DNA of 6,441 nucleotides from positions 1 through 6,441 of the forward strand of contig CAJWOB010000156.1 in NCBI GenBank assembly GCA_913043885.1, read 5' to 3'. Made by a program: the position numbers and the translations under genes. The notes beneath the pieces were generated by a model. It made no database searches. It was given only the letters and a program-made list of their open reading frames with translations, and was not told the DNA's origin. Below are positions 1-6,149 of the stretch, one piece after another (within the stretch, counting starts at the first letter, position 1; every line of letters starts with the position of its first letter). This DNA is from an uncultured Spirochaetaceae bacterium (GTDB lineage: Bacteria > Spirochaetota > Spirochaetia > SZUA-6 > Bin103).

Positions 1-86
1 CGGCAGGCGCAGAGACGGCGGCCGCCGGTGCCCCGGCCGCGAGATAGCGCGCTTCCGCCGCGGGCGAAAGCAACTACGGGCATCTG
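1..86 (+). other. Edge sequence before the first gene; possible tail of an upstream gene
   Basis: No complete gene lies here. Two + frames could be the 3' end of a gene entering from the left. One reads an Ala-rich tail (AGAETAAAGAPAAR) and stops at TAG 45-47. The other, Arg/Pro-rich, stops at TGA 85-87, which would overlap the ATG at 87 as TGATG. Both have GC-rich third positions and neither tail is recognisable, so I cannot choose between them. A coupled TGATG junction would put the small membrane gene in an operon with the upstream gene. Confidence 0.25.
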
Positions 87-362
87 ATGTCACCGTTCGT
101 CAATGTGGCGCTGACATACGCCACGATCGGGCTATCCGCCGCCATCGTCGCACATTACCTGATGCGGCAGCACGTCATCGGCGGCTTCTGGATCGCGTTG
201 GTGGTGGGCCTGGTCGGGGCAGTGCTTGGCGGTCTCCTCGATCAGCTGCTCGCCGACGTCATCGAGCGGCTGGCCAACTTCAACTCCGTGAATGTGTTCG
301 CCGCGGGCGGGATGGCGCTGCTGCTGATCTGGGCGCTGGCGCGCACGATTCACAATAGGTAA
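87..362 (+). CDS. Small three-helix membrane protein, GlsB/YeaQ/YmgE (transglycosylase-associated) type
   Basis: Predicted 91-residue inner-membrane protein. Hydrophobic segments lie at about residues 5-26, 32-52 and 69-86. The first two flank a short polar turn (MRQHVIGG), followed by a glycine-rich helix (GLVGAVLGGLL, 41-51). That arrangement, with a turn, GGF and then an (I/V)GxxGAxxGG helix, is typical of the small stress-linked GlsB/YeaQ/YmgE proteins, whose biochemical role is not established. It is slightly longer than the usual ~80-85 residues, the extra being an amphipathic stretch (LLADVIERLANF) before the third helix. The ATG at 87 is the first start after an in-frame TAG at 45-47; a weak ribosome site (ACGGG, 76-80) sits 6 nt upstream. 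Family placement is by pattern from memory; coding status is well supported by the hydrophobic pattern. Confidence 0.7.
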   Translation: MSPFVNVALTYATIGLSAAIVAHYLMRQHVIGGFWIALVVGLVGAVLGGLLDQLLADVIERLANFNSVNVFAAGGMALLLIWALARTIHNR

Positions 363-399
363 GCGTCTGACGCGCCCGTGCGCCCGTCAACCCCACGCC

Positions 400-445
400 T
401 TATGCGACTTCCGATAATGTGTATTCTGTCTACTTGTAGATAGAG
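400..445 (+). promoter_or_regulatory. Probable promoter region for the desaturase
   Basis: The gap between the small membrane gene and the desaturase (363-524) contains a locally AT-richer patch that stands out from the GC-rich surroundings. A -10-like GATAAT lies at 413-418, with a weaker TATTCT at 422-427. No convincing TTGACA-like -35 box is found at 16-18 bp from either, so the exact promoter is uncertain. The rest of the gap (446-524) holds only a hairpin and the ribosome site of the desaturase. Confidence 0.35.
425..444. promoter_or_regulatory. Operator-like inverted repeat upstream of the desaturase
   Basis: The 20-bp stretch TCTGTCTACTTGTAGATAGA is an imperfect dyad. The inner arms TCTAC (429-433) and GTAGA (436-440) are perfect complements around TT, one position mismatches (428/441), and three more pairs match (425-427 with 442-444). 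It starts 6 bp after the -10-like GATAAT, where a repressor would interfere with transcription. The 2-nt spacer makes an RNA hairpin less likely than a dimeric protein site. Its size would suit a TetR- or MarR-type regulator, but no regulator gene is in the window, so the binder is unknown. Confidence 0.4.
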
Positions 446-492
446 GTGCTGCAGGATTGCCGGATCGAGATGGCGCCCGCGGGGCTCTGTTG

Positions 493-507
493 AGGCGCTT
501 TGCGCCT
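493..507 (+). other. Small perfect hairpin in the desaturase leader
   Basis: AGGCGC (493-498) and GCGCCT (502-507) form a perfect 6-bp stem with a TTT loop. It ends 6 nt before the AGGA ribosome site (514-517) of the GTG start at 525. There is no following T-run, so it does not look like a terminator. It could affect translation or RNA stability, or be chance in GC-rich DNA. Confidence 0.35.
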
Positions 508-524
508 GTGAATAGGATGCCGTC

Positions 525-629
525 GTGAGTCGCCAGAACGGCCTCCGCGATCTCGGCTCGGCGCTGGGCGTGGAGTTTCCCCCTCTCGAGCAGGTGCGCG
601 CAGACTTGCGGGTGAAGTGGTATCGGTAG
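525..629 (+). pseudogene. 5' part of the fatty acid desaturase, separated by a +1-base frameshift
   Basis: From GTG 525 this frame encodes 34 residues, ending LRVKWYR before TAG 627-629. The GTG has a good ribosome site, AGGA at 514-517 with 7-nt spacing, and lies just after an in-frame TAG at 513-515. Third codon positions are strongly GC-biased (28 of 34), as expected for real coding sequence here. The following frame resumes immediately at 628 as SPVEPATLRRLMQRSD, so omitting one base at about 627 gives KWYR-SPVEP without a gap. The combined protein would be 396 residues, a reasonable size for this desaturase class. The extra base may be a sequencing or assembly error, a true inactivating mutation, or, less likely, a recoding site. 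Confidence 0.75.
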
Positions 630-648
630 TCCGGTCGAACCTGCGACG

Positions 649-1716
649 TTGCGGCGCTTGATGCAGCGCAGCGATCTGCAGGGGGCGTTCCAGACGCTTG
701 GCCACCTCGGTCTGTTCGCGGCTACCGGCGCTCTCACCGCGATCTTCTTCGTTCAGTCAATGTGGCTGCCGTTTGCGCTGGCGCTGTGGTGTCACGGGAT
801 GGTTGGCACCTTCTTCCGTGGGCTGACGGTGCACGAGCTGGGCCATGGGACGGTGTTCCGAACGAAGTGGCTGAACGGTCTGTTTCTGCGCGTGCTCAGC
901 TTGCTGAGCTGGTGGAGCTATCACGAGTACGCGATGAGCCACACCTACCACCACCGCTACACCCTGTATCCAGACGGCGATCGCGAGGTCGTGCTGCCTG
1001 CGGCGCTGCCGCGGCGCGTGCGGGACATCGCGCAGTTTCTGACCGTCAACTTCAGCGGCATGTATCAGGTGGTGACGCAGACGCTGCGCATGGCCGTGCC
1101 GCGCTACAACATGAGGCTTACCGGCATACGCACCAGCGAGTGGACCAAGGCCCTGTTCGAGCTGGCACCGGAGGTGGAGCGCAAGGCGGTTCGCTTCGCT
1201 CGCCTTACCCTCCTGTTCCACGGCAGCGTGTTTGCGATCGCAGCGGTGTTCGGCCAGTGGTGGCTCCCCATTGTGCTCACCGGCTATCTGTTTGTCGGTA
1301 ACTGGCTTGCCCTGTTGGTCGGTAGGCCGCAGCACGCCGGTCTGATGGACAACGTCCCCGACTTTCGCATGTGCGTTCGCTCCAACAAGCTCAATCCGTT
1401 CGTCTCCTTCCTGAACTGGAGGATGAACTGGCACACGGAACACCACATGTGTGCCGGCGTGCCCTGCTACAACCTCAAGAAGCTGGTGAAGGAGATCGCG
1501 GGTGACATGCCGCGGCTGCGCACACTGCGTGAGTGCTGGATGGAGATGATCGAGATCGAGAGGCGCCAGCGAGACGATTCGGACTACCAGTTCCAGACGC
1601 CGCTGCCCCCGACCGCGCATCCTGCGGTGCTCGAGGAGGGCCAGGTGCAGCTCCCCGACGGCGAGCGGCTGGCCGCCGAGGCATCGATCGGCGACCTGGC
1701 GCCCGCCGGTCGGTAG
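649..1716 (+). CDS. Membrane fatty acid desaturase (three-histidine-box family), main part
   Basis: Predicted integral-membrane di-iron desaturase that would introduce a double bond into a lipid acyl chain using O2 and reduced electron carriers. Numbering from TTG 649 (355 aa), the three boxes are HELGH (62-66), HTYHH (98-102) and HTEHH (262-266). An extra family histidine lies in RPQHAG (H229), and a conserved-looking tail motif VPCYNLKKL follows box 3. Hydrophobic segments are near 20-57, 74-90 and 185-222. The last ~45 residues are polar, lack histidine boxes and are probably cytoplasmic. TTG 649 and ATG 661 have no ribosome site. The true start is more likely GTG 525, with a one-base frameshift at ~627. 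If the frameshift is real, only a downstream start could give a catalytic domain. Substrate and double-bond position cannot be read from the sequence. The gene stands alone on this strand and converges on the barrel gene. Confidence 0.88.
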   Translation: MRRLMQRSDLQGAFQTLGHLGLFAATGALTAIFFVQSMWLPFALALWCHGMVGTFFRGLTVHELGHGTVFRTKWLNGLFLRVLSLLSWWSYHEYAMSHTYHHRYTLYPDGDREVVLPAALPRRVRDIAQFLTVNFSGMYQVVTQTLRMAVPRYNMRLTGIRTSEWTKALFELAPEVERKAVRFARLTLLFHGSVFAIAAVFGQWWLPIVLTGYLFVGNWLALLVGRPQHAGLMDNVPDFRMCVRSNKLNPFVSFLNWRMNWHTEHHMCAGVPCYNLKKLVKEIAGDMPRLRTLRECWMEMIEIERRQRDDSDYQFQTPLPPTAHPAVLEEGQVQLPDGERLAAEASIGDLAPAGR

Positions 1717-1723
1717 GCAGGGC

Positions 1724-1752
1724 GGCGGCCGCGACTCGGTGCCGCGGCTGCC
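1724..1752. terminator. Hairpin between convergent genes, possible bidirectional terminator
   Basis: GGCGGCCGCG (1724-1733) pairs with CGCGGCTGCC (1743-1752) in a 10-bp stem with one G-U pair and a 9-nt loop. It fills most of the 38-bp gap between the desaturase stop (1716) and the stop of the opposing barrel gene (1755). The position is right for ending both transcripts, but neither side has a proper T-run, so it may need Rho or only stabilise 3' ends. Confidence 0.45.
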
Positions 1753-1754
1753 CT

Positions 1755-2852
1755 TCAGAACTGGTGACCGACCTCGACTGAGAAGCTGGTCAGGCTGCCG
1801 TCGTCTCCGCTCACCGCCGGCTCGGAGATGAACGACACCAGCCCGATTACGTCCACCCCAAAAAGGGAGAAGATGTCGACGTGGGCACTGATCCCGACGC
1901 CGGCACCGACGATGACCCGGTCGGTCGCATTGTCGGCTCGGAGTTGCTCATCGAGCGCCGATGCGGTGGCGGCGTCGACGTAGACCAGGCCACCGGGAAT
2001 GACCACGTCGTCGAACAGACCGGTGATCCACGAGCCGCGCAGGTCGACGCTGGCCAGCGTCTTCAGCTGCGCGTCGAGGCGCCCATCGGGGAGACCGCGG
2101 AAGGCACCGCCGATGGCGTCTTCCGGGCGCAGACCGCCAATTCTGGCTTGCGCCAGCGCCGGAATGAACGCCCCGCCGAGCACGTCGACCACCACGCGAT
2201 GGGCCAGGTATGCCTGCACCGTGGGCTCGTCTACGACGGGCACGTAGTAGGCGGCGCGCAGCGTGCCGCGGGCATAGTCGGCGCCGCCGATGCCCCGGTT
2301 GATGCCGCCCGGGGCGTGTTCGAGGATCGCCTCCGCCACCCAGCCCTCTCGCAGCACGCCCGTCGGCGCCTCGACAACGGTGTCGAGGGCGACGCCGGCC
2401 ACGTACGAGGTCTGCAGAATCTCCGTGGCGTCAGCTCGCCCCGACTGCAGCAGGTTGGCGGTGGTGCCTTCGTCCGCGCTGTACCACTCGTAGATCAGAC
2501 GTGGGCCGAGCAGCAGCGACAGGCCGTCACCGGTCTCATGCGGAACGATGCCCTGGCGCAACCATGCGCGGAGCTCGCCGTTGCTGTTGCGGAAGTCGGC
2601 CCCGGTCGCTTCTTCCAGACCTGGCAGTGCGTTGCCGCTGGTGTCGCGAAACCACGAGACCGGCTGCCACCCGCCGCCGGCGTGTGCGTTGAGCACCGTG
2701 GCACGGTCGGGAACCAACGGCGGCAACGGCACGCCAAGAAACACGTCGAAGCCTATGTACCGCCCACCGCCCGATACCTCGAGGTCCGCGACCACCGCGG
2801 CGGGCGCCGCGACAAGAATAGTGAGCAAGATCCAGCCCAATCGTGGCGCCAT
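1755..2852 (-). CDS. Outer-membrane beta-barrel protein, Omp85/TamA-like barrel without visible POTRA domains
   Basis: Predicted 365-residue exported protein. Residues 1-22 form a signal peptide (R4, hydrophobic 6-21, cleavage probably VVA|D23). The mature part alternates polar and hydrophobic residues in many short strands with Gly/Asp-rich turns and ends in SFSVEVGHQF, a C-terminal Phe of the kind recognised by BAM. Residues 251-295 resemble the end of an Omp85-superfamily barrel: an FRG triplet (251-253, compare the (V/I)RG(F/Y) loop motif), a strand ending ASVDLRG, then GGLVYVDAA (compare the xxFVDAG strand of BamA/TamA). At ~343 mature residues there is room for about 16 strands but not for POTRA repeats. 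Family placement is inference; outer-membrane location is much better supported. ATG 2852 is the only usual start before an in-frame stop at 2952-2954. It lacks a clear ribosome site. It lies 136 bp after the TPR gene on the same strand. Confidence 0.75.
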   Translation of the reverse strand: MAPRLGWILLTILVAAPAAVVADLEVSGGGRYIGFDVFLGVPLPPLVPDRATVLNAHAGGGWQPVSWFRDTSGNALPGLEEATGADFRNSNGELRAWLRQGIVPHETGDGLSLLLGPRLIYEWYSADEGTTANLLQSGRADATEILQTSYVAGVALDTVVEAPTGVLREGWVAEAILEHAPGGINRGIGGADYARGTLRAAYYVPVVDEPTVQAYLAHRVVVDVLGGAFIPALAQARIGGLRPEDAIGGAFRGLPDGRLDAQLKTLASVDLRGSWITGLFDDVVIPGGLVYVDAATASALDEQLRADNATDRVIVGAGVGISAHVDIFSLFGVDVIGLVSFISEPAVSGDDGSLTSFSVEVGHQF

Positions 2853-2988
2853 CGGCCGAATATTGCCGCAACGCGACCGCTCGCGCCATCGCGCCTGGGC
2901 GGCACCGCGGAACGAGTCGCCGCGATCGGCGCACTGCCGTCGCGCCGGCGCCTACGGCGGGCACGGGATCGGACGTGGACGCGGCTGT
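2853..2988 (-). other. Intergenic spacer with nested inverted repeats between TPR and barrel genes
   Basis: The gap holds no plausible gene. A nested dyad lies at 2936-2958: GCCGT (2936-2940) pairs with ACGGC (2954-2958), enclosing the perfect palindrome GCGCCGGCGC (2942-2951). It lies about 30 nt after the TPR stop, where a terminator or processing hairpin might be, but has no T-run. No clear -35/-10 pair for the barrel gene was seen; the only AT-rich patch (AATATT, about 2858-2864) is too near the start codon to be its -10. Whether the barrel gene is cotranscribed is therefore open. Confidence 0.35.
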
Positions 2989-4083
2989 CTATAGAGCTGA
3001 GGCCGGCGGCAGCGACTCCGGCACTGGCGGGAGCTCGAGCAGCGGCTCCACCCACGGCGAGGCGAGCTGGCGTCGCGCCAGGTCGCGGTACTCCCCGGCA
3101 CTCTCGCTGGTGGCAAGTGTGCGCAGCAGCTCTGCTCCGCGAGTGGTCAATCCGCTCTCGCGAGATGCTATCGCCAGGTAGTAGAGCGCGCGCTGCAGCT
3201 GCGCCTCTTCCATGTAGTCGAGCACCAGCCGGGCGGCTGTGGGCGAGAACGCGTTCGGGTTGTCGAGCAGTGTGGCGAGGGATGCCAGCTGGTACTCGGG
3301 ATCTCGCGAGCGTAGCTCCCGCGCCACCTCGGAGACGATGTTGATGACCGCAAACAGCGAGTGCGGGATGGAGCGCGCGTCGCGTCCCGAGCGGTGATAG
3401 AACCAGCCCAGCGTCACGTGCGCCTCGACGGCCAGCGGCGTGTCGAGGCGGTAGAGCTGCAGCGTGCTATCGAGCCCGTCGCGGGCGAACGCGTCCCTCA
3501 TCGCCTGGCGCAGTCGAGAGAATTGCGCCGCGCTGAACTCCTCCTCCTCGCCGACGATGTGTAGCAGCGTCGACTCCATGCCGTGGTACTCCGGGATGAG
3601 GCGCTGCAGCCGCGCCACGCGGTAGCGGATGGCGTGCTCGTCGTCGGCAACGACGAGCGCCCCTGCCCGCTCCAGGGCCCGTTGATAGGTGCTGAGCGCG
3701 AGCTCGGGTTCCGCCTGGGCGGCATAGATGTCTGCCAGGCGGGCGATCGCTTCGGGGAACACGCTGCGTCGCTCGAGCGCCAGGGTGTAGAACTGCAGCG
3801 CCTCCCCGAGCTCGCCCTCGTCGAAGGCTCGCTCGCCGTACTCGAACCAGAGCCAGGCGGGTCTGTCCTCCGAACTGGAGAGCGGAGCCGGCGTCGACGG
3901 CGGCGCCACCTGCGTCTCCTCCACTGCCGGCAAGTCCTGAGTGTCCTGAGCGCTAGCCGGCAGCGCCGGCAACACCAGCAGAGCCGCCATCGCCACGACG
4001 GCGAGCAACGCGCCTGTGGCTGTCTGACGCCGAACCACCTGGGCGCATGGTGGCGTCCGTGCGGGCATAGCTGCAACGTTCAT
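2989..4083 (-). CDS. Exported TPR-repeat protein
   Basis: Predicted 364-residue periplasmic (or outer-membrane-associated) protein of unknown partner. A positively charged N-region with RR at 18-19 and a hydrophobic core at ~23-42 are followed by a likely signal peptidase I site (PASA|QD, after A45); there is no lipobox cysteine. After a Pro/Glu-rich linker (46-75), TPR units are seen at about 78-111 (WFEYGERAFDEGELGEALQF begins it) and 112-140 (IARLADIYAAQAEPELALST begins it). A weaker helical repeat is near 221-262, and the rest looks alpha-helical. The C-terminus is Pro-rich. ATG 4083 forms an ATGA overlap with the tsaD stop, which favours translational coupling; it has only a weak ribosome site. 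ATG 4068 would give a shorter, more normal signal peptide. The same frame stays open upstream through tsaD to about 5055, but that stretch is tsaD read out of frame. Confidence 0.85.
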   Translation of the reverse strand: MNVAAMPARTPPCAQVVRRQTATGALLAVVAMAALLVLPALPASAQDTQDLPAVEETQVAPPSTPAPLSSSEDRPAWLWFEYGERAFDEGELGEALQFYTLALERRSVFPEAIARLADIYAAQAEPELALSTYQRALERAGALVVADDEHAIRYRVARLQRLIPEYHGMESTLLHIVGEEEEFSAAQFSRLRQAMRDAFARDGLDSTLQLYRLDTPLAVEAHVTLGWFYHRSGRDARSIPHSLFAVINIVSEVARELRSRDPEYQLASLATLLDNPNAFSPTAARLVLDYMEEAQLQRALYYLAIASRESGLTTRGAELLRTLATSESAGEYRDLARRQLASPWVEPLLELPPVPESLPPASAL

Positions 4084-5090
4084 GGATAGGCCGCCCGGAA
4101 CGCGCGCACCCGCGCGCTGGCGTTGACGTCGAGGGAGTTGGCGCCGTCGCGCTGGAATTGGTGATAGCCGAGGCCCGCTATCATTGCGGCGTTGTCGGTG
4201 CACAGCGACAGGCTTGGGTACAGCGCCTCCACTGGCGATTCGTCGAGCCGCGCGCGCAGGTAGGTGTTGGCGGCCACGCCGCCCACCGCAATCAGCAGCT
4301 TGCAGTCGTGGTCGTCCGCCGCACGCAGGGCCCGGTCGACCACGATGTCCACCGCGGCGCGCTGAAACGCGGCGGCCACATTGGCGTCGCTCTCGGCGCA
4401 GCGCGGATTGCGAAACTGTTCGCGTTGATGGACCACGGCGGTCTTGAGGCCGGAGTAGGACACGTCGTAGGGGTGCTGGCCCTTGTGCAGCGACGGCGAC
4501 GGAAAGTCGTAGGCCTCGGGATCGCCCTGCTCGGCGAGACGCTGCACCGCCACCCCGCCGGGATAGCCGAAGTCGAAGTGCTTCGCCACCTTGTCGAACG
4601 CCTCGCCGCAGGCATCGTCGATGGTGGCGCCCAGCACCTCGAACTCGTCCCAGGCCTTGACCAGCGAGATGAGGGTGTGGCCCCCGGACAGCAGCAGCCC
4701 AATGTGCGGGTAGCTGATCTCGTGCTCGAGGGCGGCCGAATACAGGTGGGCGTGCACGTGGTCGACGGCGACGATGGGCGTGCCGGTGGCGATTGCCAGC
4801 CCCTTCGCGTAGGAGAGGCCCACCAGCAGCGAGCCGATGAGCCCGGGGCGGTGGGTGACGGCAATGGCGTCGATTGCGCCGATGTCGGTGTCTGCCTCTT
4901 GGAGCGCTCGCGCTACGACGTCGTCGATCCACTCGATGTGCTTGCGACTGGCGATCTCCGGCACCACGCCGGCGTAGCGCCGGTGCTCCTCGATCTGCGA
5001 GTACACCACGTTGCTGAGCATCTGCCGGCCGTCGCGTACCACGGCGGCAGCGCATTCGTCACACGAGGTCTCGATGCCGAGCAGATCCAT
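4080..5090 (-). CDS. tsaD: tRNA N6-adenosine threonylcarbamoyltransferase TsaD
   Basis: Cytoplasmic enzyme that transfers the threonylcarbamoyl group from threonylcarbamoyl-adenylate to A37 of ANN-decoding tRNAs, making t6A. In bacteria it works with TsaB and TsaE after TsaC/TsaC2 makes the intermediate; none of those genes is in this window. At 336 residues it is full length for the family (about 335-345). Visible motifs are GIETSCDE (5-12), VVPEIASRKH (42-51), the metal-binding HVHAH (H111 and H115), the nucleotide-site LLLSGGHT (132-139), DDACGEAFDKVAK (158-170), YPGG (176-179), YSGLKTA (212-218), VGGVAAN (269-275) and D299 in CTDNAAMIAG, the third metal ligand of the family. All key residues are present. 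The ATG is 15 nt after the deacetylase stop, with AGGGGG (5102-5107) overlapping that stop as ribosome site, 11 nt away. Its TGA overlaps the TPR gene start as ATGA. Confidence 0.97.
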   Translation of the reverse strand: MDLLGIETSCDECAAAVVRDGRQMLSNVVYSQIEEHRRYAGVVPEIASRKHIEWIDDVVARALQEADTDIGAIDAIAVTHRPGLIGSLLVGLSYAKGLAIATGTPIVAVDHVHAHLYSAALEHEISYPHIGLLLSGGHTLISLVKAWDEFEVLGATIDDACGEAFDKVAKHFDFGYPGGVAVQRLAEQGDPEAYDFPSPSLHKGQHPYDVSYSGLKTAVVHQREQFRNPRCAESDANVAAAFQRAAVDIVVDRALRAADDHDCKLLIAVGGVAANTYLRARLDESPVEALYPSLSLCTDNAAMIAGLGYHQFQRDGANSLDVNASARVRAFRAAYP

Positions 5091-5101
5091 CGACGGGCGG
5101 G

Positions 5102-5107
5102 CCCCCT
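5102..5107 (-). promoter_or_regulatory. Ribosome binding site of tsaD, overlapping the deacetylase stop
   Basis: AGGGGG on the - strand includes the last two bases of the deacetylase TAG (5106-5108) and lies 11 nt before the tsaD ATG. This fixes the tsaD start and suggests that ribosomes ending the deacetylase help start tsaD. Confidence 0.5.
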
Positions 5108-6149
5108 ACTCCCGGTCCCGCGCGGCGACTGCCACGTCCCGTTGCGCCAGGTCGGCGAGGCCTACCAGCGCTACGCTGTCCGCCTGCAGCGTCGGAATGC
5201 GCAACGCCAAGTAGGCCGCCAGCTCGGCGCTGGCGGCGTGGCCGATCACCGTTGCCTGGCCGCCGCCGGCCGCCAACGCGACGCCCTCCTCGAAGGCGGC
5301 GGCGATGGCGTCGGACTCGCGCACGTTGTCGAGAAACACATCGCGCCGCAGGAACGGCACACGGTGTGCCAGGGCGAACTCTTCCGCCACCGTCGACGCC
5401 GTCGTGCGGCTGTCGAGGAAGAAGCGGCCGGTGGCACCCAGGTAGGCCATTACCGCATCCATGGCAATCGGGTCCGCGGTGAGCCGCGACCCCATGTGAT
5501 TGTTCGCTCCGGCCGCGCCGTCGATCGAATCGAAGCTCTCGGCCAGCTGCCCCCACACGTCGAGCAACTCATCCTCCACGGTGATGGTCCCCGGGCCTGG
5601 CCATCGGCCGTCGCTGGCCTCCATGGGTGCATGCAGGATGACCTCGTGGCCGGCGCCGCGTACCAGCGCAGCCGCGGATGCCGACTGAGCCAGGTGCGGG
5701 AGGACGGCGAATGTCAGCGGCCCCGGAAGGCCGAGAAAGGGCTCTAGCTCGGCGAGGTTGTTGCCGACGTCGTCGATGACGATGGCAAGCGCTCCGGTAA
5801 TCGGGATGTCCTGAGGGCTCGTTGGCATCGGCGCCGTCTGTAGCTCCGATCCGTCCCGCTCGTCTGCTGGATCGATCGAGGGTGCCTCCCCGTGCGGTGG
5901 CGACGGGGCGGCCTCGGCCAGCGGGTCGGCCGGCGAGTCCCCGGGATCGGCGACACGGTCGGGGGGTACCGGGATGAGCAGCGTGATGAGCGCCAGTAGC
6001 GCGGTGATGGCCAGCAGGAGGCCGACCGCACGCCGGCCTCTGGTCACTGGGGCGCGGACGCCCTTAGCGCCGCCCCTGGCACCGGCCCCCACGCCACGAG
6101 AGGGGCGCCGGCTAGTTGGTGTAGATGAACGCCTCGAGCTCGGCGGCAT
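5106..6149 (-). CDS. Membrane-anchored divergent polysaccharide deacetylase (YibQ/DUF610 family)
   Basis: Predicted 347-residue protein with a basic cytoplasmic N-terminus, one transmembrane helix (about 41-60) and an extracytoplasmic domain after a Pro/Ala/Asp-rich linker (61-115). The domain (about 118-340) has the order expected for the divergent polysaccharide deacetylase family: LAIVIDDVGNN (121-131), FAVLPH (147-152), EVILHAPMEA (169-178), GANNHMGS (214-221), FFLDSRT (243-249), VFLDN (271-275) and VIGHA (301-305). The aspartates and histidines D126/D127, H173, H218, D246 and H304 are candidates for a metal or catalytic site by analogy with NodB-fold deacetylases. Enzyme activity and substrate for this family are largely unproven; a cell-wall or envelope glycan is the natural guess. 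The start is uncertain: ATG 6149 overlaps the sigma gene by 38 nt, GTG 6092 starts 19 nt after it but has no ribosome site, and GTG 6047 begins just before the membrane helix with AAGGG 13 nt upstream. Confidence 0.88.
   Translation of the reverse strand: MPPSSRRSSTPTSRRPSRGVGAGARGGAKGVRAPVTRGRRAVGLLLAITALLALITLLIPVPPDRVADPGDSPADPLAEAAPSPPHGEAPSIDPADERDGSELQTAPMPTSPQDIPITGALAIVIDDVGNNLAELEPFLGLPGPLTFAVLPHLAQSASAAALVRGAGHEVILHAPMEASDGRWPGPGTITVEDELLDVWGQLAESFDSIDGAAGANNHMGSRLTADPIAMDAVMAYLGATGRFFLDSRTTASTVAEEFALAHRVPFLRRDVFLDNVRESDAIAAAFEEGVALAAGGGQATVIGHAASAELAAYLALRIPTLQADSVALVGLADLAQRDVAVAARDRE

Noticed and set aside
624..632. Programmed +1 frameshifting at CGG-TAG-T in the desaturase.
   Set aside because: The site does not match the known prfB-type CUU-UGA-C arrangement and has no ribosome-like site at the right distance; an error or simple mutation is more likely. 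It is kept only as an alternative in the finding.
757..1620. A 287-codon open frame on the - strand opposite the desaturase.
   Set aside because: It is rich in His/Gln/Arg/Pro without domain logic and mirrors the GC-biased third positions of the desaturase, whose histidine boxes prove the + strand is coding.
1881..3344. A 487-codon open frame on the + strand opposite the barrel gene, running into the TPR gene.
   Set aside because: It spans two opposite-strand genes and their gap, has an Arg/Ala-rich composition with no domains, and is an expected GC-rich shadow.
4084..5055. An upstream extension of the TPR frame through tsaD, giving a 688-residue protein.
   Set aside because: The added part is tsaD read in the wrong frame (Arg/His-rich). 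The signal peptide directly after ATG 4083 and the ATGA junction show the true start.
4080..5090. Thr-to-Cys change after GIETSCDE in TsaD as a functional novelty.
   Set aside because: The residue is outside the metal and nucleotide ligands, and I recall similar wording in spirochaete TsaD proteins, so it is likely lineage-specific.
4158..5747. A 529-codon + strand open frame across tsaD and the deacetylase.
   Set aside because: Both - strand genes have complete family motifs here; the + frame has none and crosses their junction.
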